From Lachnospira sp. (GTDB lineage: Bacteria > Bacillota > Clostridia > Lachnospirales > Lachnospiraceae): a DNA stretch of 64,000 nucleotides. The DNA is taken from positions 1-64,000 of the forward strand of contig JAGATQ010000040.1 of NCBI GenBank assembly GCA_017621205.1, read 5' to 3'. The position numbers were made by a program, and so were the translations under genes. This document shows, in pieces, positions 43,392 to 52,047 of the stretch. The notes below the pieces were generated by a model, which was not told the DNA's origin, did not search any database, and saw only the letters and a list, made by a program, of their open reading frames with translations. Within the stretch, counting starts at the first letter, position 1. Every line of letters starts with the position of its first letter.

Positions 43392-45107
43392 ATGAAAATG
43401 ATGCGTAAAAAAATTAAATTAGGTGACTTGTTAGTAGCAGCAGGGGCAATTACAGAAGATGAATTGATGGATGCATTGTCCAGACAGAAGGAACTGGGAA
43501 TGAAGCTTGGACAGACGCTGGTTCATCTTGATTATATTAGTCAGGATATCTTGAACGCTACCCTGCAGCAGCAGTTGGGAATTGATTTTATCAGCTTGCA
43601 GGGAATTAAGCTGGAAGATAACATTTTGAACCTGATACCAGAGAATTTGATTCGTAAATACCGGGCGGTGCCAATTGAGTTTGATGAGATGAATCCGAAT
43701 GTGCTTCGTGTAGCGATGTCGGATCCTATGGATATTATTGCAATTGATGATATGTCCATTGCGACGAACTTCCAGATTGAGCCATTGCTTTGCTCGGATG
43801 ACGATATTGACTCTACATTGGGACGCTATTTTGGTGATAGAGAAGCAAGGGAAGCGGCAGAACAGTATCGTGAAGAGATGATGAGCGAGGGATTGTCTCA
43901 GGCAGAAGAAGATGAGTACAACGAAGATGTAGAGAATTCACCGATTGTTAAGATTGTAAAAGGTATTTTGGAAAATGCCGTAAGACAGAGAACATCTGAT
44001 ATTCATATTGAACCGATGGAGACACAGGTTCGCGTGCGCTACCGTATTGATGGTGCGCTACAGGTGGTGCAGAGGTTGGACATCACGATGATGCCGGGTA
44101 TTTCGGCTCGTTTAAAGATTATGGGTGGTATGGATATTGCAGAGAAGCGTAAGCCGCAGGATGGTCGTATCACGGTTATGGTTGACCGCAAGGAGTTTGA
44201 TGTCCGTGTTTCTATTCTTCCTACTTGTTACGGCGAGAAGATTGTAATGCGTATGACTTCCAAGGAGGGATTGACAAAACCGAAGAGTGAGCTTGGTTTC
44301 TCCCCGGATGAGCTTCAGAAGTTTGATGGTATTTTGAGTAATCCTCATGGCGTTATCCTTGTTACAGGACCTACTGGTTCCGGTAAATCTACAACATTAT
44401 ATACGGCGCTTAGTGAATTGAATACAGAAGATGTTAATATTATTACAGTAGAGGATCCTGTGGAGGCGAATATTGATGGAATTAATCAGGTAATGGTTAA
44501 TGTAAAAGCGGATATGACCTTTGCAGCAGCACTTCGTTCCATTCTGCGTCAGGATCCGGATATTATAATGATTGGTGAGATTCGTGACGAGGAGACTTGT
44601 AGTATTGCGGTGAAGGCGGCGATTACCGGTCACTTGGTAGTTTCCACTCTGCATACCAACAGTGCGGCAAGTACTATTACGCGTCTGATTGATATGGGAC
44701 AGGAGCCGTATACCATAGCTGATGCGGTGGTAGGAGTAATTGCCCAGCGTTTGGTAAGGAGACTTTGTACCTGTAAAGTGCCACGAATTGCGGAGGACTA
44801 TGAGGCGGCGATGCTTGGAGCTCCTGGTGAATCCATCACAATATATGAACCTAGTGGCAATGAAACATGTGGCGTATGTGGTGGCAATGGTTATCGTGGA
44901 CGTATTGGTGTGTATGAGATATTGCCGATTACCCACAGCATATCTAAGATTATTGCGGCAGGAGGGAGCGCAGACCAGATTGAAGAACAGGCTATTAAGG
45001 AGGGGCTTAAGACTCTTCGTATGGCAGCGGCTAATCTGGTGCTGAATGGAACAACCTCTATTGCGGAGATGAAGAAGATTGCTTACGAGGCAGAGGATGG
45101 CATGTAA
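43392..45107 (+). CDS. pilB: Type IV pilus extension ATPase (PilB/GspE family)
   Basis: 571 residues. The N-terminal GspE_N-like domain (1-150, KLGDLLVAAGAITEDELMDAL) is followed by the hexameric ATPase with IVKGILENAVRQRTSDIHIE, Walker A GPTGSGKS (326-333), Walker B DPDIIMIGEIRDEET and the arginine fingers. Zinc-type cysteines are present as CTC near residue 458 and CGVCGGNGY near 495; the first pair is one residue closer than the usual CxxC. It powers pilin polymerisation at the inner face of the membrane and is the first gene of the pilus locus. Confidence 0.95.
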   Translation: MKMMRKKIKLGDLLVAAGAITEDELMDALSRQKELGMKLGQTLVHLDYISQDILNATLQQQLGIDFISLQGIKLEDNILNLIPENLIRKYRAVPIEFDEMNPNVLRVAMSDPMDIIAIDDMSIATNFQIEPLLCSDDDIDSTLGRYFGDREAREAAEQYREEMMSEGLSQAEEDEYNEDVENSPIVKIVKGILENAVRQRTSDIHIEPMETQVRVRYRIDGALQVVQRLDITMMPGISARLKIMGGMDIAEKRKPQDGRITVMVDRKEFDVRVSILPTCYGEKIVMRMTSKEGLTKPKSELGFSPDELQKFDGILSNPHGVILVTGPTGSGKSTTLYTALSELNTEDVNIITVEDPVEANIDGINQVMVNVKADMTFAAALRSILRQDPDIIMIGEIRDEETCSIAVKAAITGHLVVSTLHTNSAASTITRLIDMGQEPYTIADAVVGVIAQRLVRRLCTCKVPRIAEDYEAAMLGAPGESITIYEPSGNETCGVCGGNGYRGRIGVYEILPITHSISKIIAAGGSADQIEEQAIKEGLKTLRMAAANLVLNGTTSIAEMKKIAYEAEDGM

Positions 45108-45196
45108 CAGTTTAATTATGAATCATGACCCGCCAGCTTGAAGGTGTGGTTTGAGAGGATACACTAATAATATAAGAGTATAGAGGAGAGAGACCT

Positions 45197-46258
45197 ATGG
45201 CACAGATTACAATGAATGAGTTACTGGAATTTGCATTAGAGCAGAAGGCGTCTGATATTCATGTTACGGCTGGCGTACCACCGAAACTTCGTATTCATGG
45301 TAAGCTGGTGGATGTGGCGGTGGACCGCTTAACACCAGCAGATACAAGAGCGTTAGTGGAAAGTATGCTTACTCCGCGTTTGGCGAATATTTTGAAGGAG
45401 AAGGGTGAAGCGGATTTTTCTTATACTGCTCAGGATATTGGACGTTACCGTGTTAATGCATATATGCAGAAGGGATGTATGGCGGCGGCACTTCGCCGAA
45501 TTGAGACAGTGATTCCGACACCAGATATGTTGGGATTGCCAGAACATGTGGTTGAGCTTTATAAGAGAAGGAGAGGGCTTGTTTTGGTAACCGGACCAAC
45601 TGGTTCTGGTAAGTCTACAACGCTTGCTTCCATTCTTGACCGTGCCAATTCTAATTTGAGTACGCATATTCTTACCATGGAGGATCCGGTAGAGTATGTA
45701 CACCATCATAAAGTAGCGACTATTAACCAGAGAGAGGTTGGACAGGATACATTAAGCTATGCCAATGCACTCCGTGCAGCGCTTCGTGAGGATCCGGATA
45801 TTATTCTGGTAGGAGAGATGCGAGACTTTGAGACCATTTCTACTGCGGTAACAGCAGCAGAGACAGGGCACTTGGTATTTTCGACCTTACATACTATCGG
45901 TGCGGCAGCGACGATTGACCGTATTATTGATGTATTCCCGCCACATCAGCAACAGCAGATTCGCGTACAGCTTGCGATGGTTATGGTGGCAGTAGTATCG
46001 CAGCAGTTGATGCCTACAGCAGATGGTAATGGGCGGGTGGCAGCTTTTGAGGTTATGCTGGAGACACCAGCGATTAAAGCATTGATTCGTGAAGGTAAAT
46101 CCCATCAGATTCCTTCTACGATGCAGACGAGTAGAGCACAGGGTATGATTACCATGGATGATTCCATTTATGAATTGTTCCGTCAAGGTGCGATTGATAA
46201 AGAAACAGCGATTACCTTCTCGCAGGATCAGGCTGGCATGATTAAGCGGCTTGGTTAG
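45197..46258 (+). CDS. pilT: Type IV pilus retraction ATPase PilT
   Basis: 353 residues. Walker A GPTGSGKSTTLASIL (from about 133), Asp box near MEDPVEYVH, Walker B ILVGEMRDFET and the His box ETGHLVFSTLHT. The PilT-specific C-terminal motif AIKALIREGKSHQI is close to the AIRNLIRE consensus needed for retraction, and separates it from PilB and PilU. Its presence implies retractile pili and possible twitching. An AGAGGAGAG site precedes the start. Confidence 0.95.
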   Translation: MAQITMNELLEFALEQKASDIHVTAGVPPKLRIHGKLVDVAVDRLTPADTRALVESMLTPRLANILKEKGEADFSYTAQDIGRYRVNAYMQKGCMAAALRRIETVIPTPDMLGLPEHVVELYKRRRGLVLVTGPTGSGKSTTLASILDRANSNLSTHILTMEDPVEYVHHHKVATINQREVGQDTLSYANALRAALREDPDIILVGEMRDFETISTAVTAAETGHLVFSTLHTIGAAATIDRIIDVFPPHQQQQIRVQLAMVMVAVVSQQLMPTADGNGRVAAFEVMLETPAIKALIREGKSHQIPSTMQTSRAQGMITMDDSIYELFRQGAIDKETAITFSQDQAGMIKRLG

Positions 46259-46466
46259 GTTGTATACATTCTTTGTGCAATTTTTACAAAGTTTCTTAAT
46301 TTGTTGTATTGCTTATTGCAATTATTACTATTATTGTGTAAACTGGTCTTATGTAGAATTATGCGGAATTTGTTTATTGGGGGCGTTTGTTGTCACCATT
46401 TTATTGGGGATTCTACATAGGAAGATGCTTAGGTGAGCAAATATAAAGAGATATGGAGGAGATTCG

Positions 46467-47684
46467 ATGGCACTTTACAAGTATAAGGCAGTGGATTCGT
46501 CCGGTAAGACCAAGAGCGGCAAGATTGAAGCGAACAATCTGGAACGCGCCACGGATAAGTTGAAGAGTGAAGGCTTTAGCAGCATTTTGAATATTTCGGA
46601 AGCTGGGGCGATGGATAAGGATATTAATATCAATATTGGCGGCAAGGTAAAAGCGAAGGATTTGACGATGTTTTGTAAACAGTTCGCCAGTATTCTGAAT
46701 GCGGGTGTTACCATTATTATGGCGATTGATATGCTAGCAGAACAGACATCGAACAAGATGATGAAAGCGGCATTGATTGATGTCCGTAACAGTGTGGAGA
46801 AGGGTAGTAATCTGGCAGATTCGTTCCGCCAGCATCCGAAAGTGTTTCCGCCAATTTTGATTAACATGGTGGAAGCGGGTGAGGCATCTGGTAGCCTGGA
46901 GGTTGCACTGGTTCGTATGGCTGACCATTTTGAGAAGGATAATCGTTTGCAGGCGCAGATTAAGAGTGCGTTAACCTATCCGATAATCGTTATGATTGTT
47001 GCGGTTGCTGTGGTTATTGTCTGTATGGTTGTAGTTATTCCAAACTTTGCAGGTATGTTCTCAGATATGGATATGGAATTGCCGATGGCGACGAGGATTA
47101 TGATGGCGGCCAGTGATTTTGTGAGGTTTAAGTGGTACATATTGGTTGCGGTTGTAGTTGGCTTGGTGGTTGTGGTTAATGTCTTCAAAAAGACGAGTAC
47201 CGGTGAGTATCTTTTTGCTAAGATGGCGATGAAGGTACCGTTGATTGGTAACTTGACAGTGAAGTCGTCTGCGGCACGTTTTGCGAGAACGCTGAGCACA
47301 TTGATGGCATCTGGTATCCAATTGATTGATGCAGTGGAATCGGTTGCCAAGGTTATGACGAATAGTATTATCCGTAAGAATCTGTTGGAAGCAAGAGATC
47401 AAGTGGCGAAAGGTGTGCCATTGTCGAAACCAATTAAAGATATGGGAATTTTTCCGCCCTTGTTGACGCAGATGGTGCATATTGGTGAGGAGACAGGTAA
47501 TCTGGAGGATATGATGTTTCGTGTAGCTGACTTTTTTGATGAGGAAGTGGATGAGGCAACGAAGGCGTTGACTTCTGCGATGGAACCTTTAATTATGGTA
47601 TTCCTAGCTGGTATAGTAGGTATGATTGTAGCTGCCGTTTACGGCCCGATGCTCAGTATGTACGAGGGTATGGATAATCTGTAA
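46467..47684 (+). CDS. pilC: Type IV pilus inner-membrane platform protein PilC
   Basis: 405 residues with two repeated T2SSF domains (about 65-190 and 268-390), each starting FCKQFASILNAGVTI or FARTLSTLMASGIQL and leading into membrane helices (about 168-193, 218-238 and 375-395). It anchors PilB and PilT and guides pilin subunits. The short N-terminal region (YKYKAVDSSGKTKSGKIEA) is typical. It starts 208 bp after pilT with TGGAGGAG. Confidence 0.95.
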   Translation: MALYKYKAVDSSGKTKSGKIEANNLERATDKLKSEGFSSILNISEAGAMDKDININIGGKVKAKDLTMFCKQFASILNAGVTIIMAIDMLAEQTSNKMMKAALIDVRNSVEKGSNLADSFRQHPKVFPPILINMVEAGEASGSLEVALVRMADHFEKDNRLQAQIKSALTYPIIVMIVAVAVVIVCMVVVIPNFAGMFSDMDMELPMATRIMMAASDFVRFKWYILVAVVVGLVVVVNVFKKTSTGEYLFAKMAMKVPLIGNLTVKSSAARFARTLSTLMASGIQLIDAVESVAKVMTNSIIRKNLLEARDQVAKGVPLSKPIKDMGIFPPLLTQMVHIGEETGNLEDMMFRVADFFDEEVDEATKALTSAMEPLIMVFLAGIVGMIVAAVYGPMLSMYEGMDNL

Positions 47685-47685
47685 T

Positions 47686-47716
47686 TGTGGTTATAACCGT
47701 CATAGGCGGATATAAT
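47686..47716 (+). promoter_or_regulatory. Candidate promoter for the major pilin gene
   Basis: TATAAT (47711-47716) with a weak TTGTGG (47686-47691) 19 nt upstream, in the short pilC-pilin gap. With the terminator after the pilin gene it would allow separate high-level pilin synthesis. Confidence 0.35.
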
Positions 47717-47763
47717 ATAGAAACTTATTAACAATATTTTTCAAAGAAAAGGAGAGAAAAACT

Positions 47764-48276
47764 ATGAAAAAGATGAACAACAAAGGTTTCTCGTTGGTTG
47801 AGTTAATCATCGTTATTGCTATTATGGCAATCTTAGCTGGTGCATTAGCTCCTGCATTAATCAAGTACATCGCTAAGTCAAGAAGAAGCTCAGATGCTAA
47901 CAACTGTGGTACGATTCAGTCAGCTATGCAGACAGCTACTTCTGATGAATCTGCTTCAGATGCGGTGTTAAGCACTGGTGCTTGGTATAAGTTCAATGCT
48001 ACAAACTGCCCGACTAGTAATGATTATTGGAAGGTAGTTAACGCAGATTTAAGCGGCGGCATTGCAGCGTTTTCAAGTGCTAAAACTAACAAGACGGTTA
48101 GTGGCACAAAGATTACTACACCAGGTTATGCATGGCAGATTACTTCAGATGGTGATGTGCATGTTGGAATCTATGATGGTGGTTCAACAGCTACCGTATA
48201 TGAGTGCGTTCCAACATTAGATGCTGAGATGGGTGGTAAGTCAGGTGCTGCTGGTCTTTCAGGTACTGCACAGTAA
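47764..48276 (+). CDS. pilA: Major type IV pilin (PilA-like)
   Basis: 170-residue prepilin. The leader MKKMNNKG is cut after G8, leaving FSLVELIIVIAIMAILAG with the conserved mature E5. This is followed by the helical stalk and a globular domain of about 120 residues ending in a Gly/Ser-rich tail (GGKSGAAGLSGTAQ). It has one cysteine in NCGTIQ, another in TNCPTS, and one near VYECVP. Best spaced AAAGGAGAG site of the locus, and a strong terminator after it, support its being the major subunit. Confidence 0.93.
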   Translation: MKKMNNKGFSLVELIIVIAIMAILAGALAPALIKYIAKSRRSSDANNCGTIQSAMQTATSDESASDAVLSTGAWYKFNATNCPTSNDYWKVVNADLSGGIAAFSSAKTNKTVSGTKITTPGYAWQITSDGDVHVGIYDGGSTATVYECVPTLDAEMGGKSGAAGLSGTAQ

Positions 48277-48286
48277 TTCATTTTAT

Positions 48287-48329
48287 ACTGTATTGTACAG
48301 ATTATTCTGTACAATACAGTAGATTTTTA
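48287..48329 (+). terminator. Strong terminator after the major pilin gene
   Basis: A perfect 14-bp stem (48287-48300 with 48307-48320), loop ATTATT, then AGATTTTTAAA. It probably lets only part of transcription continue to the assembly genes, keeping the major pilin in excess. Confidence 0.8.
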
Positions 48330-48438
48330 AATTGTATACATATTTGGTGTACGTATATTTCATTAATCAAAGGCGGGGCGGATTTGTGAAATTATAATTC
48401 TATGTCATCTTGTGCCATATGGGAAGGTAAGTGTGTAG

Positions 48439-49104
48439 ATGCTGTGTTTTTTGGTAGCCTGTTTTGCAGGGTTATTGTCATATTCTGTGATTGACAGGAC
48501 AGTGAATACGGGCAGTGACAACTTAGAAAAAGATGAAGATTGTAGAATAATATATAAGACAATAGGATATTATAGTATGCTCTGCACAGGTAATGGAATA
48601 ATGTATCTTACGCTTTGTAACCGATATTATGATGATGCGAAGATTAGGATGGTTCTGTACTGTGCTTCTTTTACATTGTTATTAATATTATCTGTAATTG
48701 ATTGGATGACATATACCATTCCACCATGGATTAATATATGTATTTTTATATTAGGGGTAATGAGGCTGGTTACAGATTTTAGTGAATGGCATAGTTATAT
48801 AATAGGATTTTTTGCAGTCAGCGGATTTTTGTGCCTACTCTACTGGTGGTCTGACGGTAGTTGGATAGGCGGCGGGGACATTAAGCTTATGGCAGCGGCA
48901 GGTTTACTCCTGGGCTGGAAGCTTATTCTGGTTGCTTTTGTGGTAGGATGTGCACTTGGCAGTATCATTCATATTACCATAATGGCAATGAGCAAAGGTG
49001 AGCGAATGCTGGCATTTGGGCCATATCTGTCATTGGGGATTGTAATTTCCATGATATGGGGAGAACAGCTTGCAGGCTGGTATTTAAGTTTAATTGTAGT
49101 TTAA
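48439..49104 (+). CDS. pilD: Prepilin peptidase (PilD-like, short form)
   Basis: 221 residues, a multi-pass membrane aspartic protease. The catalytic aspartates are D88 in SVIDWMTYTIP and D147 in GGGDIKLMAAAG. The N-terminal methylase domain with its zinc cysteines is absent or highly reduced, so N-methylation of pilins may not occur or may use another protein. It processes the leaders of the pilins encoded around it. The GGGAAGG site is about 12 nt upstream of the start. Confidence 0.88.
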   Translation: MLCFLVACFAGLLSYSVIDRTVNTGSDNLEKDEDCRIIYKTIGYYSMLCTGNGIMYLTLCNRYYDDAKIRMVLYCASFTLLLILSVIDWMTYTIPPWINICIFILGVMRLVTDFSEWHSYIIGFFAVSGFLCLLYWWSDGSWIGGGDIKLMAAAGLLLGWKLILVAFVVGCALGSIIHITIMAMSKGERMLAFGPYLSLGIVISMIWGEQLAGWYLSLIVV

Positions 49105-49154
49105 CTACTAAAATATTATGAATTTTTTACTTATGTTAGAGGGAGGCAAAAAAC

Positions 49155-50768
49155 ATGGCGAATAATAAAGTTTTGACAATTGATATAACGAATGATAGTG
49201 TTACCATTATTGAGGTGACTGCGTCCGTTAAGAAAGGAACTAATGTACATAATGCTGTCATATTCGAGACACCGGAGGGCAGCTATGAAGATGGATTTAT
49301 TAAAGATAAGGATGCATTGGCAATGGCGATTAAAGACCAATTGGCAACAAATGGCATCACAAATAAAAATGCAATTTTTGTATTAACATCAACAAAGATT
49401 GTGAACAGAGAGGTAATGATTCCTCAGGTAAAAGAGAATAAAATTAAGGGGATTATTAATGCGAATGCGTCAGAATATTTCCCTGTTAATATAGAGGACT
49501 ATGTTGTGTCCCATTCCACATTAGAAACTGTTGCTGCCGAGAAGCAGATGCGTGTTCTTGTGGTAGCGGCACCGACAGTTATGGTAAAGTCCTATTATGA
49601 TTTAGCTACAATGGCAGGCTTAAAAGTGCAAGCGTTGGATTATATTGGTAATGCAATGCTACAGTTGATTAAGACACAGACGACGACAGGAAGTACCACC
49701 ATGGTTATTCAGCTTGGTGGTGAGTCTAGTATTTTGAATATTGTAAAGGGAGATACTTTGTTGTTACAGCGTACTGTCCCCTATGGAACGAATGCTGTTG
49801 TAGCTGAGATTATGGATGAACGTAATGTGGATGCAGCAACTGCTATGACTTTACTGCAGAATGAGCGTTTAATTACGGTTGATTTTGATGATAATGCAGC
49901 AACAGGTGCTTTCCGTTATTTGATGAACAATATTGGTCGTGTCATGGATTACTATGCATCCAAGAATCCTGACAAGCCCATTGATGATGTGTATTTAACT
50001 GGTGATGGTGCATTAATTCGTGGTATTGAGGGGCTATTCAAAATTCAGCTTAATATTTCTACAAAGATTATGGATAGCTTATATAATGTGAAATTTGATC
50101 CTTCTATTAATATGCAGATTTACAATCCGGTATATTTAATTGCTAGTATTGGAGCCGCTTTTTCTCCTATTAATTTTGTAATGGCACAGGAGAAGGGGGC
50201 AAAGGTTGCTAAGGTAAGTAGTGGTGCTGCTAGCAAAATTCTTGCTATGTTATTGGTTGTGGTTATTATTATTGCAATTGCCGGATGTGTGGTTACGAAT
50301 CTTATGAAGACGAATGCGGAGCGAAAAAAACAGGATTTAGAAACACAGATTGCACAGATACAGGATATAGAGCAGATTATATCAGAGTATGAGGCTACGC
50401 AAGCGAAACTTACTGATATTCAGGCATTATATGATGCCACCGTGACTCCTAATGAAAATATGTTGACATTTATTGAAGAATTGGAAAAGAAAATGCCTTC
50501 TTCTATCACCTTGAGTGGATTAAGTTGTACTCCAGAAACAATTACTTTTGAAGTTAATTCTAAGGATTATGATACTTTGGTTAAATTTGTATCACAGGCT
50601 AAGACAATTAGTTGTATTGAGAATATATTTACATCAGGAGTATCTAAAGAAGAAGGTACAGAAGATGATGCCAATGTATCATATACTTCGCAGTTTACAT
50701 GTAACTATACACAAAATGGAGCATCGGATGCAGACATTGCAGCGGCTGCTACTACTCAGGCACAATAG
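49155..50768 (+). CDS. PilM-PilN fusion protein of the type IV pilus alignment complex
   Basis: 537 residues. Residues 1-345 form a PilM-type actin-like ATPase (TIDITNDSVTIIEV, then VVIQLGGESSILNIVKGDTL, LTGDGALIRGIEGLF and a closing NPVYLIASIGAAF). A membrane helix at about 362-383 (LAMLLVVVIIIAIAGCVVTN) is followed by coiled coil and a ferredoxin-like domain (FIEELEKKMPSSITLSGLSC) as in PilN. In most species these are two genes and PilM binds the N-terminal tail of PilN; here they are one chain with no frameshift. Confidence 0.87.
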   Translation: MANNKVLTIDITNDSVTIIEVTASVKKGTNVHNAVIFETPEGSYEDGFIKDKDALAMAIKDQLATNGITNKNAIFVLTSTKIVNREVMIPQVKENKIKGIINANASEYFPVNIEDYVVSHSTLETVAAEKQMRVLVVAAPTVMVKSYYDLATMAGLKVQALDYIGNAMLQLIKTQTTTGSTTMVIQLGGESSILNIVKGDTLLLQRTVPYGTNAVVAEIMDERNVDAATAMTLLQNERLITVDFDDNAATGAFRYLMNNIGRVMDYYASKNPDKPIDDVYLTGDGALIRGIEGLFKIQLNISTKIMDSLYNVKFDPSINMQIYNPVYLIASIGAAFSPINFVMAQEKGAKVAKVSSGAASKILAMLLVVVIIIAIAGCVVTNLMKTNAERKKQDLETQIAQIQDIEQIISEYEATQAKLTDIQALYDATVTPNENMLTFIEELEKKMPSSITLSGLSCTPETITFEVNSKDYDTLVKFVSQAKTISCIENIFTSGVSKEEGTEDDANVSYTSQFTCNYTQNGASDADIAAAATTQAQ

Positions 50769-50781
50769 GGAGGGATAAAGC

Positions 50782-52026
50782 ATGAGCGGAACAATTAAGA
50801 ATCTATTATTGGGTGTAGCGATGGTTGCCGTTGCGGCTATTGCTTTCATGATGGTGATTAAGCCGAATTATGAGGCGACACAGGCGTTGAATGGTGAAAT
50901 TGCAACATTAGAAGCACGTTTGGCGGAGTTGCAGGCGAAAGAAGCGGATCGTGCTATTTATGAGGCGGGGATTGTACGAAACAATCAAGAGTTTGAAGAA
51001 ATTTTAGCTAAATTCCCACCAGGTATTGAACAGGAAAATTATTTGGATTTTCTTGGTAAGATGGAAGACGACGAAAAGATTGATGAATTGACTTGGGATA
51101 GCTTGAATTTCACCGAAAATGTAGAGTTTTATACACTTGGTAGTGGAGGTGGAGCAACAACTGCTACAGAAGGAGGTGCTGGAACAACCGAAGCAGGTGC
51201 AACAACGCAAGAAACAACAGAGGCGGCACAAGCAACAACTGATACAACGACAACTAATACAAATACAGTTACACCATCTTCTGGAGAGGAAATGGTTGGT
51301 GTTAGTACAGCAATTACAGTAAATTATCGTGGTGATTATAAAGGCATCAAGAATATGTTGGCATATATTGTAGGTAATGAAGATCGAATGACCATTGATT
51401 CGATGAATATTGCATATGATACAGAAGAGAAAGAGTTGAGTGGTTCGTTTAATTTTAATTTGTACGCAATCACTTCTCCGAGCAGACGTTTAGAGGCACC
51501 AGTGGTTGAGGGCGTTGATATTGGCTCCAAGAATATTTTTGATACTAATGATAGTACAGATTCTAAGATTAATAAGGATATGACACAGAATCTTGAAGAT
51601 GGCAATGAGATTTTGTCAGATTATGATTACTATGTGGCACTGAATCCAAGTTCTTCTAATGCTGATGCGATTGCGATTGGAGCAAAGTCGGATACGGCTA
51701 CTAAGATTAGTTCTAATGAGAATGAGGTTCAGAGTGCAACTGTGAAGTTCTTTAATATTGGTGAGAAATTTTATGTAAGTTATAATATTGGTGATGTTTC
51801 TTATCCAGAGAATTTTGATCAAGGGACAGAATTTGACCCAGGAGATGATCTAAATCTTTTGATTCAGTCCTCCAAGAGAAAGAATGATAAGGATAAGAGC
51901 GGTGTTCGTCTTACGATTGATAATGAGACCAGCATGACACTGAATGTTAAGATTGACGGGGATGATGTAGAGAACCCGCGTGTTAAGATTGCATCCCGTA
52001 TTGGTAAGGTAAAAGTATACGAATAA
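50782..52026 (+). CDS. PilO-like alignment protein with Thr-rich linker
   Basis: 414 residues: N-terminal membrane helix (about 6-26), coiled coil (about 30-75) and a first ferredoxin-like part (LAKFPPGIEQENYLDFLGKM). A low-complexity Thr/Ala/Gln/Glu segment (about 125-170) and a second PilO-like part (ITVNYRGDYKGIKNMLAYIV) follow, then an extra C-terminal beta-rich domain of about 160 residues (VTVKFFNIGEKFYVSYNIGD-like). The placement right after PilM-PilN and 13 bp spacing support PilO. The linker and C-terminal addition are not part of typical PilO. Confidence 0.8.
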   Translation: MSGTIKNLLLGVAMVAVAAIAFMMVIKPNYEATQALNGEIATLEARLAELQAKEADRAIYEAGIVRNNQEFEEILAKFPPGIEQENYLDFLGKMEDDEKIDELTWDSLNFTENVEFYTLGSGGGATTATEGGAGTTEAGATTQETTEAAQATTDTTTTNTNTVTPSSGEEMVGVSTAITVNYRGDYKGIKNMLAYIVGNEDRMTIDSMNIAYDTEEKELSGSFNFNLYAITSPSRRLEAPVVEGVDIGSKNIFDTNDSTDSKINKDMTQNLEDGNEILSDYDYYVALNPSSSNADAIAIGAKSDTATKISSNENEVQSATVKFFNIGEKFYVSYNIGDVSYPENFDQGTEFDPGDDLNLLIQSSKRKNDKDKSGVRLTIDNETSMTLNVKIDGDDVENPRVKIASRIGKVKVYE

Positions 52027-52047
52027 TATGTGAATGGAGTGAAGGGA

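Noticed and set aside
44397-44936. 179-residue minus-strand frame inside pilB
   Set aside because: It is antisense to conserved ATPase motifs and reflects codon bias of the real gene.
46251-46436. 61-residue hydrophobic Cys/Tyr-rich frame overlapping the end of pilT (TTG start)
   Set aside because: No ribosome binding site, start inside pilT, odd composition and extreme AT-richness. Probably chance, though a small membrane protein cannot be excluded.
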